A DNA stretch of 15,601 nucleotides from SVEL01 sp045126215 (GCA_045126215.1 JBGVOD010000007.1:1-15601); one strand, 5' to 3'; shown: positions 7,659 through 14,406, numbered from the stretch's first letter. Made by a program: numbers and translations. The notes: generated from the sequence alone by a model not told the origin.

Positions 7659-8247
7659 AAAAAAGTCCCTTCCTCCCATAATCAAAATGGCATTTGTGAG
7701 GAGCCTTTGATTCCCAGTGTTTATGCCCACTTAAGCTTCAGAATTGTTTAAATTTTATTTTAATTGAGTCTTATTAACCATTTTATACTACCCATGTAGT
7801 CATATATATCTATAATCTTAATTACTAAATTTGCCGCTTGTTCTTATTGATTTTCACCTTTCCTTTCCACAATTTTTCGGTAGTTAACTGCCAGTTAATG
7901 AAAATTTGATATACTATTCCCGCCAAGCGGTAACCACCATTTTTTAATTTTATGCTGATAATCATAAATTCTTTAATTGTATACTAAGGTCATATGTTTT
8001 TGCTAAATTAACAGTTACATTACATACATCAAGCTAATACTTGTTTCTTCATAGGTAAACTCTTTTGACTAAAGAATTGAATTGTGAATTATTATTTTGA
8101 ATGATGGAATAAACACGCCCGTATAATACCATCACTGTAGATTTCAGAATGTCAGGATATGTTAAATATCCAAAATAACCTCTTTAACTTTAATTATTTA
8201 TATAGCTGTTTTCCTCCTTCCCCATAAGCCCTTCGTAAACAACTATA
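7659..8247 (-). ncRNA. Candidate long structured non-coding RNA (about 590 nt), class unknown
   Basis: No coding frame with a start and ribosome site is visible on either strand here, yet a consensus promoter (8251-8279) fires into it. The transcript would open with an 11-bp stem, 8237-8247 with 8201-8211 (one G-U). Further stems are 8155-8160/8166-8171 (6 bp), 8102-8107/8129-8134 (6 bp), 7949-7954/7963-7968 (6 bp), the GC-rich pair 7834-7840/7924-7930 (7 bp) enclosing 7850-7856/7899-7905 (7 bp) and the palindrome TTAACTGCCAGTTAA (7884-7898), 7787-7791/7796-7800, and a 3' stem 7680-7686/7706-7712 continued by 7689-7691/7703-7705. A T6 run at 7664-7659 could mark the 3' end, but it lacks a canonical terminator stem. 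Short stems arise by chance in AT-rich DNA; the combination is suggestive, not proof. I recognise no tmRNA, RNase P or riboswitch signature. Confidence 0.35.
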
Positions 8248-8250
8248 GAA

Positions 8251-8279
8251 ATTATACGAATCCTTTCGACATTTTTCAA
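8251..8279 (-). promoter_or_regulatory. Consensus sigma-A promoter facing the gene-free interval
   Basis: On the minus strand TTGAAA (8279-8274), a 17-nt spacer and a perfect TATAAT (8256-8251). The spacer ends in CGAA-agga-TTCG, a small dyad next to the -10. No protein gene begins downstream until the GH18 gene more than 600 bp away, which has its own promoter. Confidence 0.6.
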
Positions 8280-8320
8280 CATTTTTTTCGTCTACTTTTT
8301 TGCCAAAAAATAAGTCCATA

Positions 8321-8348
8321 TTTTATATATTATTACCAATATATAAAA
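8321..8348. repeat. AT-only 11-bp inverted repeat
   Basis: TTTTATATATT-attacc-AATATATAAAA is perfect over 11 bp. It lies between the two divergent promoters (8251-8279 minus, 8390-8419 plus) and is followed by an A/T-rich tract. A weak two-way transcription barrier, a protein site or base-composition noise are all possible. Confidence 0.3.
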
Positions 8349-8389
8349 AAATTTTAATCTTTTTTTTACAATATTTTCAATCATTTATC

Positions 8390-8419
8390 TTTACATATGA
8401 ATTAATAATAGGTTATACT
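8390..8419 (+). promoter_or_regulatory. Probable sigma-A promoter of mecA
   Basis: TTTACA (8390-8395), an 18-nt spacer and TATACT (8414-8419), about 98 nt before the mecA ATG. A second TATAAT (8474-8479) is closer to the gene but lacks a -35. An inverted repeat CTATA-taataat-TATAG overlaps the expected start. Confidence 0.45.
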
Positions 8420-8516
8420 ATATAATAATTATAGGTTTATTTTATGTATTATTTATTTTCAACATATACATATTATAATTCTGTAAAAAAGCTTTATTAG
8501 AAATGAGGTGCGTTTT

Positions 8517-9305
8517 ATGAAAATTGAAAAGATTAGCGATAATCAAATAAAGTGTACTTTAAATAAATCAGATCTTGCTTCCAGACAGATAAAAATAAGT
8601 GAACTGGCATATGGTAGCGAAAAAGCAAAAAATTTATTCAGGGATATGATGCAGCTTGCATCAAACGAGCTAGGTTTTGAAGCAGAGGATATTCCTCTTA
8701 TGATAGAAGCTATCCCTGTATCAAGTGATTGCATTATTTTACTTATTACAAAGGTTGAAGATCCTGAGGAATTAGATACGAGATTTTCAAATTTTGCTCC
8801 TTCTTCAGATGATATTGAAGGTTCGACAGAAGTTCAGACACATCAGCCTTCGGCCGGTCTTTTAGATATTATTAAACAGGTTAAAGAAGAACTTAAAAAT
8901 GCTTCAGCAAAAGATGGTGGTTCATTTATTCCTCTTCCTGAAGCCATTAATGAAAAAATCAAAAATAAAAATTCACAGAAGAGTCAAGATAAGCAGACTG
9001 CAAATGCTGAAGTTTTGAGAATATACTCTTTCGATGATATCGATACTATTATTGCTGTTGCAAAAATCACAAAAGAGATGTACGATGCTCCAAATTCATT
9101 ATACAAATCAAATGATTTCAGTAAATACTATCTTGTAATATCTCAAGGAAATCATACCGCAGAAGATTTCAACAAAGTATGTAATATACTCCTTGAGTAT
9201 GGTTCGCTTGAAAAGAGTACTCCTGCAAATGAAGCATTTTTCAAAGAACACTTTCAAAAAATTATCGCACGTAAAGCTTTACAAAAATTATTATTAGTAA
9301 AATAA
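8517..9305 (+). CDS. mecA: Adaptor protein MecA (ClpC/ClpP targeting)
   Basis: MecA proteins bind substrates through an N-terminal domain and deliver them to the ClpC ATPase through a C-terminal domain, promoting ClpCP assembly. This 262-residue protein has the N-terminal block (MKIEKISDNQIKCTLNKSDL, about 1-85), an acidic and then Lys/Gln-rich linker (about 86-160) and the C-terminal domain (about 165-262, with FDDIDTIIAVAK and YYLVISQG). It is slightly longer than the Bacillus protein (about 218), mainly in the linker. The ATG at 8517 is chosen because GAGGTG lies 6 nt upstream; an in-frame GTG at 8508 is inside that ribosome site. It stands alone, with its own promoter and a strong terminator. 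Substrates here are unknown. Confidence 0.9.
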   Translation: MKIEKISDNQIKCTLNKSDLASRQIKISELAYGSEKAKNLFRDMMQLASNELGFEAEDIPLMIEAIPVSSDCIILLITKVEDPEELDTRFSNFAPSSDDIEGSTEVQTHQPSAGLLDIIKQVKEELKNASAKDGGSFIPLPEAINEKIKNKNSQKSQDKQTANAEVLRIYSFDDIDTIIAVAKITKEMYDAPNSLYKSNDFSKYYLVISQGNHTAEDFNKVCNILLEYGSLEKSTPANEAFFKEHFQKIIARKALQKLLLVK

Positions 9306-9353
9306 AAAGTGAGCTGTCACTTTAACAAATCGTTAAAGTGCAGCTCATTTTTT
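9304..9353. terminator. Strong bidirectional terminator between mecA and the EPS operon tail
   Basis: TGAGCTG + CACTTTAAC (9310-9326, one bulged T) pairs with GTTAAAGTG + CAGCTCA (9332-9347) over 16 bp, with a 5-nt loop. T6 follows on the plus strand (9348-9353) and T5 on the minus strand (9308-9304), so it serves both converging units. Confidence 0.93.
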
Positions 9354-9552
9354 ATTTGTTTGCTAAATATTCATTAATTGTATTAATCATTTCGTCAGCA
9401 TCAATTCCATGTACGAAACATGCTTCTTCTAATGATTCTCCCTGTGCTGATGGACAACCTATGCAGTGCATACCGCCACTTAACAAAATAGGAACAATTC
9501 CCTCATCTAACATAATCAGTTCACCAATTAACATATCTTTAGATACCTGCAT
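9352..9552 (-). CDS. DUF1858 family small redox-disulfide protein
   Basis: 66 residues with the DUF1858 pattern: an N-terminal helix, then GGMHCIGCPSAQGESLEEAC. The CxxC pair (CIGC), the ESLEEA segment and the following Cys are typical of the family that is often linked to hybrid-cluster-like proteins and is proposed to act in thiol/disulfide or metal chemistry. The actual role is unknown. ATG 9552 has GGAGG 8 nt upstream; a TTG directly before it is also in frame but sits closer to the ribosome site. It starts 29 nt after the stop of the GT2 gene and ends at the shared terminator, so it is probably co-transcribed as the last cistron of the EPS operon. Confidence 0.88.
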   Translation of the reverse strand: MQVSKDMLIGELIMLDEGIVPILLSGGMHCIGCPSAQGESLEEACFVHGIDADEMINTINEYLANK

Positions 9553-9581
9553 CAATATTACCTCCTTTTCTTCAAAATATA

Positions 9582-10628
9582 TTATTGCATTTCTCTGATT
9601 TTATAATACAAACCAAAGGAAAATCCAAATAGCATAAATTGTTTTTTATCTCTGGCTTCCAATGGTAAATAAAGCTTATTTCTTTTATATGTCTCTCTTA
9701 CGTTTTTTATGTACTGTGCGACCATTTTACTATCATAACACTTTGCAATCTTAGCTTTGGATTTATATTCACATAACCAATACATATATCGTTTTAATGT
9801 ATATAAAAGCATATCGTACATTGCATTTTCTTCATAGAACTTTATGCGCTCATTATATGCATCAAATACATCGTACTCCCTATTATCAAAGTCAGAACCT
9901 ATTACCAGCTTTTCATCCTGTCTTGCTGTGTATAAAGCTTCATGTACATATGCAACTTTTTCAGACCTATTAATAAGCTTAAAAGTAATAAACTCACTTT
10001 CTTTTGCCTTATTCTCCGGAAATCTGATTTCATCGAATAATTTTCGTCTGAAAAGCTTGTTCCAGACAGCAATATTTTCAAGTGACATCTCAGGATATAA
10101 AAAGTAACACAAATCAAAATCTTTTCCTGAAATAACTTCTACATCGCCATTAGCATACTTGCTTTTTTTTATATTGTTACCCGGATATAGATACATAAGA
10201 TCGCATACCGCAATATCTGCCTTGTTTACCTCACAGGCACGCTTTAGCTGTTCAATCATTGTTTTATCAATAATATCATCACTATTGATAAATGTAATGT
10301 ACTCACCTACTGCAATATCCAGTCCAGAATTCTTTGCCGCGCATGAACCCATGTTTTTCTCATGTGTCAAAACAATGATTCTACTATCTTTTAATGCATA
10401 ATTCTTGCACTTTTCAAGACTATCATCTGTAGAGCAGTCATCTACAAGTATTATCTCTATATTGGCATAAGACTGATTTCTTAAACTTTCAATACATTCA
10501 TCTAGATATTTACTTTCATTATAAACAGGCACAATAATACTTATTTTTTCCATTTGAGTTTTAAGCCTGTTCTGCCAACCAAATCTTTTTTGTCTATCCT
10601 TCAAAATTTTAAAGCTGTTTAAAAGCAT
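9582..10628 (-). CDS. Family 2 glycosyltransferase (GT-A fold) of the EPS operon
   Basis: 348 residues. The catalytic domain starts at about 28 (KISIIVPVYNESKYLDECIESL) and shows LVDDCSTDDS (61-70), which holds the nucleotide-binding aspartates. The metal-binding DxD-like motif is NSDD (115-118). The C-terminal third (about 240-348) is basic and Tyr/Lys-rich, probably membrane-associated, without clear transmembrane helices. It adds a sugar to the lipid-linked repeat unit; donor and acceptor cannot be read. The ATG at 10628 has AGGAG upstream with 6 nt spacing; a later Met27 would also give an intact GT domain. It follows pssE after a 104-bp gap, longer than any other junction in the operon. 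Confidence 0.88.
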   Translation of the reverse strand: MLLNSFKILKDRQKRFGWQNRLKTQMEKISIIVPVYNESKYLDECIESLRNQSYANIEIILVDDCSTDDSLEKCKNYALKDSRIIVLTHEKNMGSCAAKNSGLDIAVGEYITFINSDDIIDKTMIEQLKRACEVNKADIAVCDLMYLYPGNNIKKSKYANGDVEVISGKDFDLCYFLYPEMSLENIAVWNKLFRRKLFDEIRFPENKAKESEFITFKLINRSEKVAYVHEALYTARQDEKLVIGSDFDNREYDVFDAYNERIKFYEENAMYDMLLYTLKRYMYWLCEYKSKAKIAKCYDSKMVAQYIKNVRETYKRNKLYLPLEARDKKQFMLFGFSFGLYYKIREMQ

Positions 10629-10732
10629 AACCTTCTCCTTTTATCAGTATACACATACAAAGAATTTATGTCGTGTATCCAATACCTCTACCAAAACCAA
10701 ATCCACCTCTATTAATCAATACCCTAACTATT

Positions 10733-11212
10733 TTATAATGTATTCAAATATTTTTCAATAACTGATACAATTTCTTTTCTTTGAGATACATATTTTTCAA
10801 ATACTTGCGTTCTCGCCTTTTCTATCAAATCACACAAATTATCATCCTCAAAACATGCCAACACATAATTTTTCTTCGCAAATGCATTTGCAATATCAAG
10901 CTGATGATCATCTACATGTTCTCCATACTTCTTAAGTCTTGGAAAAACAATAATAGGCTTTGACGCATTAAGCCCTGAGATAATGGTACCTACACCACTA
11001 TGCGTAATCATAATATCTGATTCTGCAATATGTTTATCAAATGTATCTTTATCCATAAATCTTTCAAATTTGTAATTTTTTGGCTCATAAGTTGAATTAC
11101 CAATCTGAGCCACAACTTCTTCATTTATTATTTTTTCATCAATATACTGATCAATCAGCTTAAGTAATCTGTTTAACTGGAATTTTTGAGTACCTAGAAC
11201 TATAAATATCAT
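10733..11212 (-). CDS. PssE/Alg13-like glycosyltransferase catalytic subunit
   Basis: 159 residues, matching the C-terminal half of a GT-B glycosyltransferase (family 28-type) made as a separate protein. MIFIVLGTQKFQLNRLL opens it, and the donor-binding segment is ITHSGVGTIISGL followed by KPIIVFPRL and EHVDDHQLDIA (residues about 79-117). Such proteins pair with an Alg14-like membrane partner, encoded here immediately upstream, to add the second sugar to the lipid-linked unit, as Cps14F/G do in pneumococci. ATG 11212 is chosen (AGGGAG 6 nt upstream); the longer frame to 11242 would overlap pssD and lacks a ribosome site. It lies 10 nt after pssD. Confidence 0.85.
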   Translation of the reverse strand: MIFIVLGTQKFQLNRLLKLIDQYIDEKIINEEVVAQIGNSTYEPKNYKFERFMDKDTFDKHIAESDIMITHSGVGTIISGLNASKPIIVFPRLKKYGEHVDDHQLDIANAFAKKNYVLACFEDDNLCDLIEKARTQVFEKYVSQRKEIVSVIEKYLNTL

Positions 11213-11222
11213 ATTTTTCTCC

Positions 11223-11690
11223 CTAAAAAATTCTTCCACCAACTACAGCATCCGGGAAAAACTTAAGACACTCTTCCCACTGCACTATAAATAAATTTGC
11301 TAATTTCAATTTATATACAATTCTTCCTGTTAGCGAAGGTGTATCTATTCTTGCAAAGGACTCTATATATATAATCTTTTTTCTAAATAATTTTCCAACT
11401 AAACAAAAAGGTACTGCAGCTAATGCCCCCGTAGTAATAATTACACTAGGACGCTCTTTTATTATTCTATAAACTGCAACAAATAGGAGCCATACGAATT
11501 TAAAAATAAATAATGGCTCCTTCCTGTTTATCTGACATACGTGAAAAACTTTATCACAAAATTTGAGTTCATTAAAACCACTTTTCTCCGTAACAAGAAA
11601 ACAATCATTGTTATCTCTAATTTCTCTTAATCTGGATATCTCTTCTAAATGTCCACCCGAAGAAGCAACAAAGCAAATCTTTTTCTTCAT
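11223..11690 (-). CDS. PssD/Alg14-like glycosyltransferase partner subunit
   Basis: 155 residues, the N-terminal half of a split GT-B enzyme. It begins MKKKICFVASSGGHLEEISRL with the SGGH acceptor-side motif. A hydrophobic stretch (about 64-78) is likely to attach it to the membrane, and IITTGALAAVPFCLVGKLF and IYIESFARIDTPSLTGR are typical Alg14-family blocks. It recruits the PssE-like subunit to the membrane, and together they transfer a sugar to the lipid-linked acceptor. The start overlaps the stop of the upstream transferase in TAATG, with GGAGGAG 7 nt before the ATG, so translation is coupled. Sugar specificity cannot be told from sequence alone. Confidence 0.88.
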   Translation of the reverse strand: MKKKICFVASSGGHLEEISRLREIRDNNDCFLVTEKSGFNELKFCDKVFHVCQINRKEPLFIFKFVWLLFVAVYRIIKERPSVIITTGALAAVPFCLVGKLFRKKIIYIESFARIDTPSLTGRIVYKLKLANLFIVQWEECLKFFPDAVVGGRIF

Positions 11691-13078
11691 TAATATGCTC
11701 CTCCATTTTTAGAAAATATCTGAAGAGCTGTCTTAATGATAATCTTTATATCAAGTAATACACTCCATTTATCAATATATTCCGTATCGAGGCTTACAAT
11801 TTCATCAAAGTCTGTAATACTGCTTCTTCCGCTAACCTGCCACATACCTGTTATACCAGGTTTTATACTTATACGTCTCCAATGAGATCTGTCGTATTTT
11901 TCAACTTCGTCTACCGTTGGTGGTCTTGTACCAACAATACTCATATCGCCAAACAAAACATTAAAGAACTGTGGTAATTCATCTATACTTGTTTTTCTAA
12001 TGAACTTTCCAACCTTTGTAATACGAGGATCATTCTGCATCTTAAACATAAACTCACCTTGCATTTCATTCTGCTCCATGAGCTTTTCTTTCTGTTTCTC
12101 TGCGTCATTACACATACTTCTGAATTTATATATATTGAAATGACGGCCATTCATACCTACTCGCTGCTGTTTAAAAATAACAGGTCCCTTTGAATCTATC
12201 TTTATGGCAATAGCTGTAATAAGCATAATAGGTGATGATAAAATGATTCCTATTATACTTCCTACAATGTCTATAACTCTCTTTACAAACTTCTCAGTTA
12301 CATTTAAGGATACTGTATGATATGTAACAACAGGATATGTTCCAACACTACTTACATAACTTTGTGCTGCACCTGCTCTATAAGAATCCATTATAATACG
12401 AGCTGTTACACCCATTTCCATACACAAACTTATATACTCCTGAACCGTTTCAACAGCAACACTTCTTCTATGTAATATATAAATCTGGTCTATATTATAT
12501 GTCTTGATTATCTCTTCCAAATCTTCAATAGGTCCAATGTATTCAGGTTTACCTCTGTCTTCAGGCTTAATTGACACATAACCAATTATATCTACTTCAG
12601 TATTACTCTTATTGAGGTAATTGCAAAACTTAACATAATGCTCTTTTCCACCAATCAATAGAGTACGTGGAGCAATTGATTTATTTGACTTTATAAATTT
12701 TCTCATAACTATAACACTAAATATCATAGCAGCATACATTGAGCACAAGAAAACAACATAGAACTTACCACTAAATTCTGCATTTCCAATATAAAACAAT
12801 AATGTTGAGGTTATCGCTGTTGATATTAAAATAGACTTCGTAAGAGTTCTTAATACTCTATCCGTATAGAAAAAAGTTGTTATATTATAGATTCTTGACT
12901 CTTTATTAGACATTGTGTATATAATCATATAAGCCAGAAATAGCATAAAATATTTTGTCAAATCTTCCTTATATACAGCACTTACAATAACTGATATTAT
13001 AAATGCAATACATCCGAATATTATATCCGAGATAATATAAATCAGATTTGTACTTGCGTCTTTATTTCTTCTTCCCAT
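11690..13078 (-). CDS. Undecaprenyl-phosphate sugar-1-phosphate transferase (EPS priming enzyme)
   Basis: The initiating enzyme moves a sugar-1-phosphate from a nucleotide sugar to undecaprenyl phosphate. It is 462 residues, typical of the WcaJ/CpsE class. Four N-terminal membrane segments lie at about 12-34, 42-56, 82-98 and 105-126. A Rossmann-like middle domain follows (about 137-232, with TLLIGGKEHYVKF), then a fifth hydrophobic segment (about 269-293). The catalytic Bac_transf domain holds KFRSM (318-322), DELPQ (366-370), DMSIVGTRP (378-386) and GITGMWQVSGR (408-418). Glucose or galactose is likely, but the sugar is not determined. The ATG at 13078 has AGGTGG 7 nt upstream. First gene of the operon, with a leader of about 120 nt. 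Confidence 0.93.
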   Translation of the reverse strand: MGRRNKDASTNLIYIISDIIFGCIAFIISVIVSAVYKEDLTKYFMLFLAYMIIYTMSNKESRIYNITTFFYTDRVLRTLTKSILISTAITSTLLFYIGNAEFSGKFYVVFLCSMYAAMIFSVIVMRKFIKSNKSIAPRTLLIGGKEHYVKFCNYLNKSNTEVDIIGYVSIKPEDRGKPEYIGPIEDLEEIIKTYNIDQIYILHRRSVAVETVQEYISLCMEMGVTARIIMDSYRAGAAQSYVSSVGTYPVVTYHTVSLNVTEKFVKRVIDIVGSIIGIILSSPIMLITAIAIKIDSKGPVIFKQQRVGMNGRHFNIYKFRSMCNDAEKQKEKLMEQNEMQGEFMFKMQNDPRITKVGKFIRKTSIDELPQFFNVLFGDMSIVGTRPPTVDEVEKYDRSHWRRISIKPGITGMWQVSGRSSITDFDEIVSLDTEYIDKWSVLLDIKIIIKTALQIFSKNGGAY

Positions 13079-13165
13079 TTTCCAACCACCTAAATATGTT
13101 TATATATTGAATATATTGAATATCTCATTATTTGTATTTCCATAATCTCACAATAATACCATTTT

Positions 13166-13189
13166 TTGAGTTACATCTCAATTATATCA
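13166..13189 (-). promoter_or_regulatory. Second possible start site and small hairpin in the EPS leader
   Basis: TGATATAAT (13189-13181, minus) is an extended -10 box within the leader of the main EPS promoter. It is overlapped and followed by TTGAG-atgtaa-CTCAA (13181-13166), a 5-bp hairpin. It could give a second start or be a leader structure; the evidence is thin. Confidence 0.3.
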
Positions 13190-13204
13190 TAAAAATACTT
13201 CTCT

Positions 13205-13233
13205 ATTATATGAAACAAAAAAAAATTTGTCAA
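13205..13233 (-). promoter_or_regulatory. Perfect-consensus sigma-A promoter of the EPS operon
   Basis: On the minus strand TTGACA (13233-13228), exactly 17 nt, then TATAAT (13210-13205). The spacer contains a run of nine T (nine A on the plus strand, 13217-13225). It lies directly after the rpsR terminator and about 127 nt before the first ATG. Confidence 0.85.
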
Positions 13234-13238
13234 TTTAT

Positions 13239-13272
13239 AAAAATACACACCGCTTAACAAAAAACGGTGTGT
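13239..13272 (-). terminator. Rho-independent terminator of rpsF-ssb-rpsR
   Basis: ACACACCG (13245-13252) and CGGTGTGT (13265-13272) form a perfect 8-bp stem with a 12-nt loop. ATTTTT follows on the minus strand, 28 nt after the rpsR stop. Confidence 0.88.
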
Positions 13273-13299
13273 TATCTTTATATAGAATAATATTTATAA

Positions 13300-13569
13300 T
13301 TAATCTAATGTGTAAGGCATAAGTGCTACGTGTCTAGCTCTCTTTACAGCAACTGTAAGAGCTCTCTGATGTTTAGCACAGTTTCCTGTGATTCTTCTAG
13401 GAAGAATCTTTCCTCTTTCAGAAACGTATCTCTTTAACTTATTTGTATCCTTGTAATCGATTTCAGCGTTCTTTTCACCACAGAATACGCAGACTTTTTT
13501 TCTTCTACGCATTGGTCTTCTCTTCATAGAAACGTCCTTATCGCCTTTTTCTGTCTTATTAACTGGCAT
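13300..13569 (-). CDS. rpsR: 30S ribosomal protein S18
   Basis: 89 residues with the S18 core (VCVFCGEKNAEIDYKDTNKL, then RYVSERGKILPRRITG and CAKHQRALTVAVKRARH). It keeps CxxC at C27/C30 and CxxH at C64/H67, so it is the zinc-binding (C+) form. The N-terminus carries a basic extension of about 20 residues (MPVNKTEKGDKDVSMKRRP) ahead of the core. ATG 13569 has AGGAGG 8 nt upstream; the internal Met15 has no ribosome site. S18 pairs with S6 on the 30S platform. Third gene of the classic rpsF-ssb-rpsR operon, 20 nt after ssb. Confidence 0.97.
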   Translation of the reverse strand: MPVNKTEKGDKDVSMKRRPMRRRKKVCVFCGEKNAEIDYKDTNKLKRYVSERGKILPRRITGNCAKHQRALTVAVKRARHVALMPYTLD

Positions 13570-13589
13570 GTTTTCTACCTCCTATAAAT

Positions 13590-14027
13590 CTAATTAAATG
13601 GCAGTCCTTCATCTTCTACACCATCTGGAATATTCATAAATCCATCTCCAGCTGCAGCTATTGGCTCTGGTCTTGATGATGCAAATCCTGAATCATTTCC
13701 TGCACTGTTCTTACTTTCTGCAAATTCACATTGTTCAACTACAACATCTGTAGTATAAACCTTCTGTCCATCTTTGTTTGTGTAGCTTCCTGTCTGAATT
13801 CTTCCTTCAGCCACTACCTTTGTACCCTGATGTAAATATTTTTCAATAAATTCAGCCTGCTTTCCAAATGCTACACATGAGATAAAGTCTGCAGATGCTT
13901 CTCCATCTCTCTTAAAACGTCTGTCTACAGCTAATGTAAATCTTGCGATTGCCATTGCTGAATCACCTTGACTATATCTTACTTCCGGGTCTCTTGTTAG
14001 TCTTCCCATAAGGATAACTTTGTTCAT
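13590..14027 (-). CDS. ssb: Single-stranded DNA-binding protein SSB
   Basis: 145 residues. An OB-fold (about 1-108) begins MNKVILMGRLTRDPEVRYSQ and includes FTLAVDRRFKRDGEASADFISCVAFGKQAEF and the KVVAEGRIQTGSY strand. A short Ser/Ala/Pro-rich linker follows, then the acidic tip. The tip reads DGVEDEGLPFN: the usual Asp-rich Pro-Phe end is present but one Asn follows the Phe. SSB tetramers coat single strands at the fork and recruit partners through this tip. ATG 14027 is preceded by AGAGGAG. Located 32 nt after rpsF, in its standard operon. Confidence 0.97.
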   Translation of the reverse strand: MNKVILMGRLTRDPEVRYSQGDSAMAIARFTLAVDRRFKRDGEASADFISCVAFGKQAEFIEKYLHQGTKVVAEGRIQTGSYTNKDGQKVYTTDVVVEQCEFAESKNSAGNDSGFASSRPEPIAAAGDGFMNIPDGVEDEGLPFN

Positions 14028-14059
14028 AAAATCTCCTCTTTTCTATAGGTGTTTACCGA

Positions 14060-14347
14060 CTAAGCTTCTTTCTTAACACATAAGTATCTAACAACGTTTT
14101 CCATTAAACGAACGTTTGCTTCAACTTCGTTTGGACAATTTGCGTCAGATTCGAACTGGATGAAGTAGTAGAATGCTTCTTTAGCTTTCTGAATTTCATA
14201 AGCTAATCTCTTCTTTCCCCAGTCTTCTACATTTGTTACTGTTCCACCGAAACGTACAATATATTCTTTTACCTTTTCGATAGTTGCAACTCTTTCTTCT
14301 TCTTCAAGAGCTACATTAACAACAACTGCTAATTCGTACTTATTCAT
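14060..14347 (-). CDS. rpsF: 30S ribosomal protein S6
   Basis: 95 residues, normal for the family: MNKYELAVVVNVALEEEER, then GGTVTNVEDWGKKRLAYEIQ and YYFIQFESD, ending VVRYLCVKKEA. An in-frame extension to 14449 exists, but ATG 14347 has AAGGAGG 8 nt upstream and gives the conserved N-terminus, so the extension is leader RNA. S6 and S18 assemble as a heterodimer on the 30S platform, and in many bacteria the S6:S18 complex represses its own operon by binding the rpsF leader. First gene of rpsF-ssb-rpsR. Confidence 0.97.
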   Translation of the reverse strand: MNKYELAVVVNVALEEEERVATIEKVKEYIVRFGGTVTNVEDWGKKRLAYEIQKAKEAFYYFIQFESDANCPNEVEANVRLMENVVRYLCVKKEA

Positions 14348-14406
14348 TCTTGTTACCTCCTTTTGGTCTCTGGCCCATAGTATCAGTCTACGAGCAAGGA
14401 ATAATA

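Noticed and set aside
7569..7751. 60-residue plus-strand frame over the GH18 start region, and a minus-strand frame reading HKHWESKAPHKCHFDYGRKGLF in pieces
   Set aside because: No start with a ribosome site and stops close by; the nucleotide pattern is better explained by the hairpin at 7680-7712.
7600..8500. CRISPR array, riboswitch, tmRNA, RNase P RNA or 6S RNA in the gene-free interval
   Set aside because: No regularly spaced repeats and none of the sequence signatures I know for these classes.
10666..10719. Short Gly-rich frame (GGFGFGRGIG) between pssE and the GT2 gene
   Set aside because: 17 codons from a TTG with no convincing ribosome site; probably chance or a decayed gene end. 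Too short to call.
13104..13121. Tandem 9-bp direct repeat ATATTGAAT in the EPS leader
   Set aside because: Two copies only, low complexity, no recognised site.
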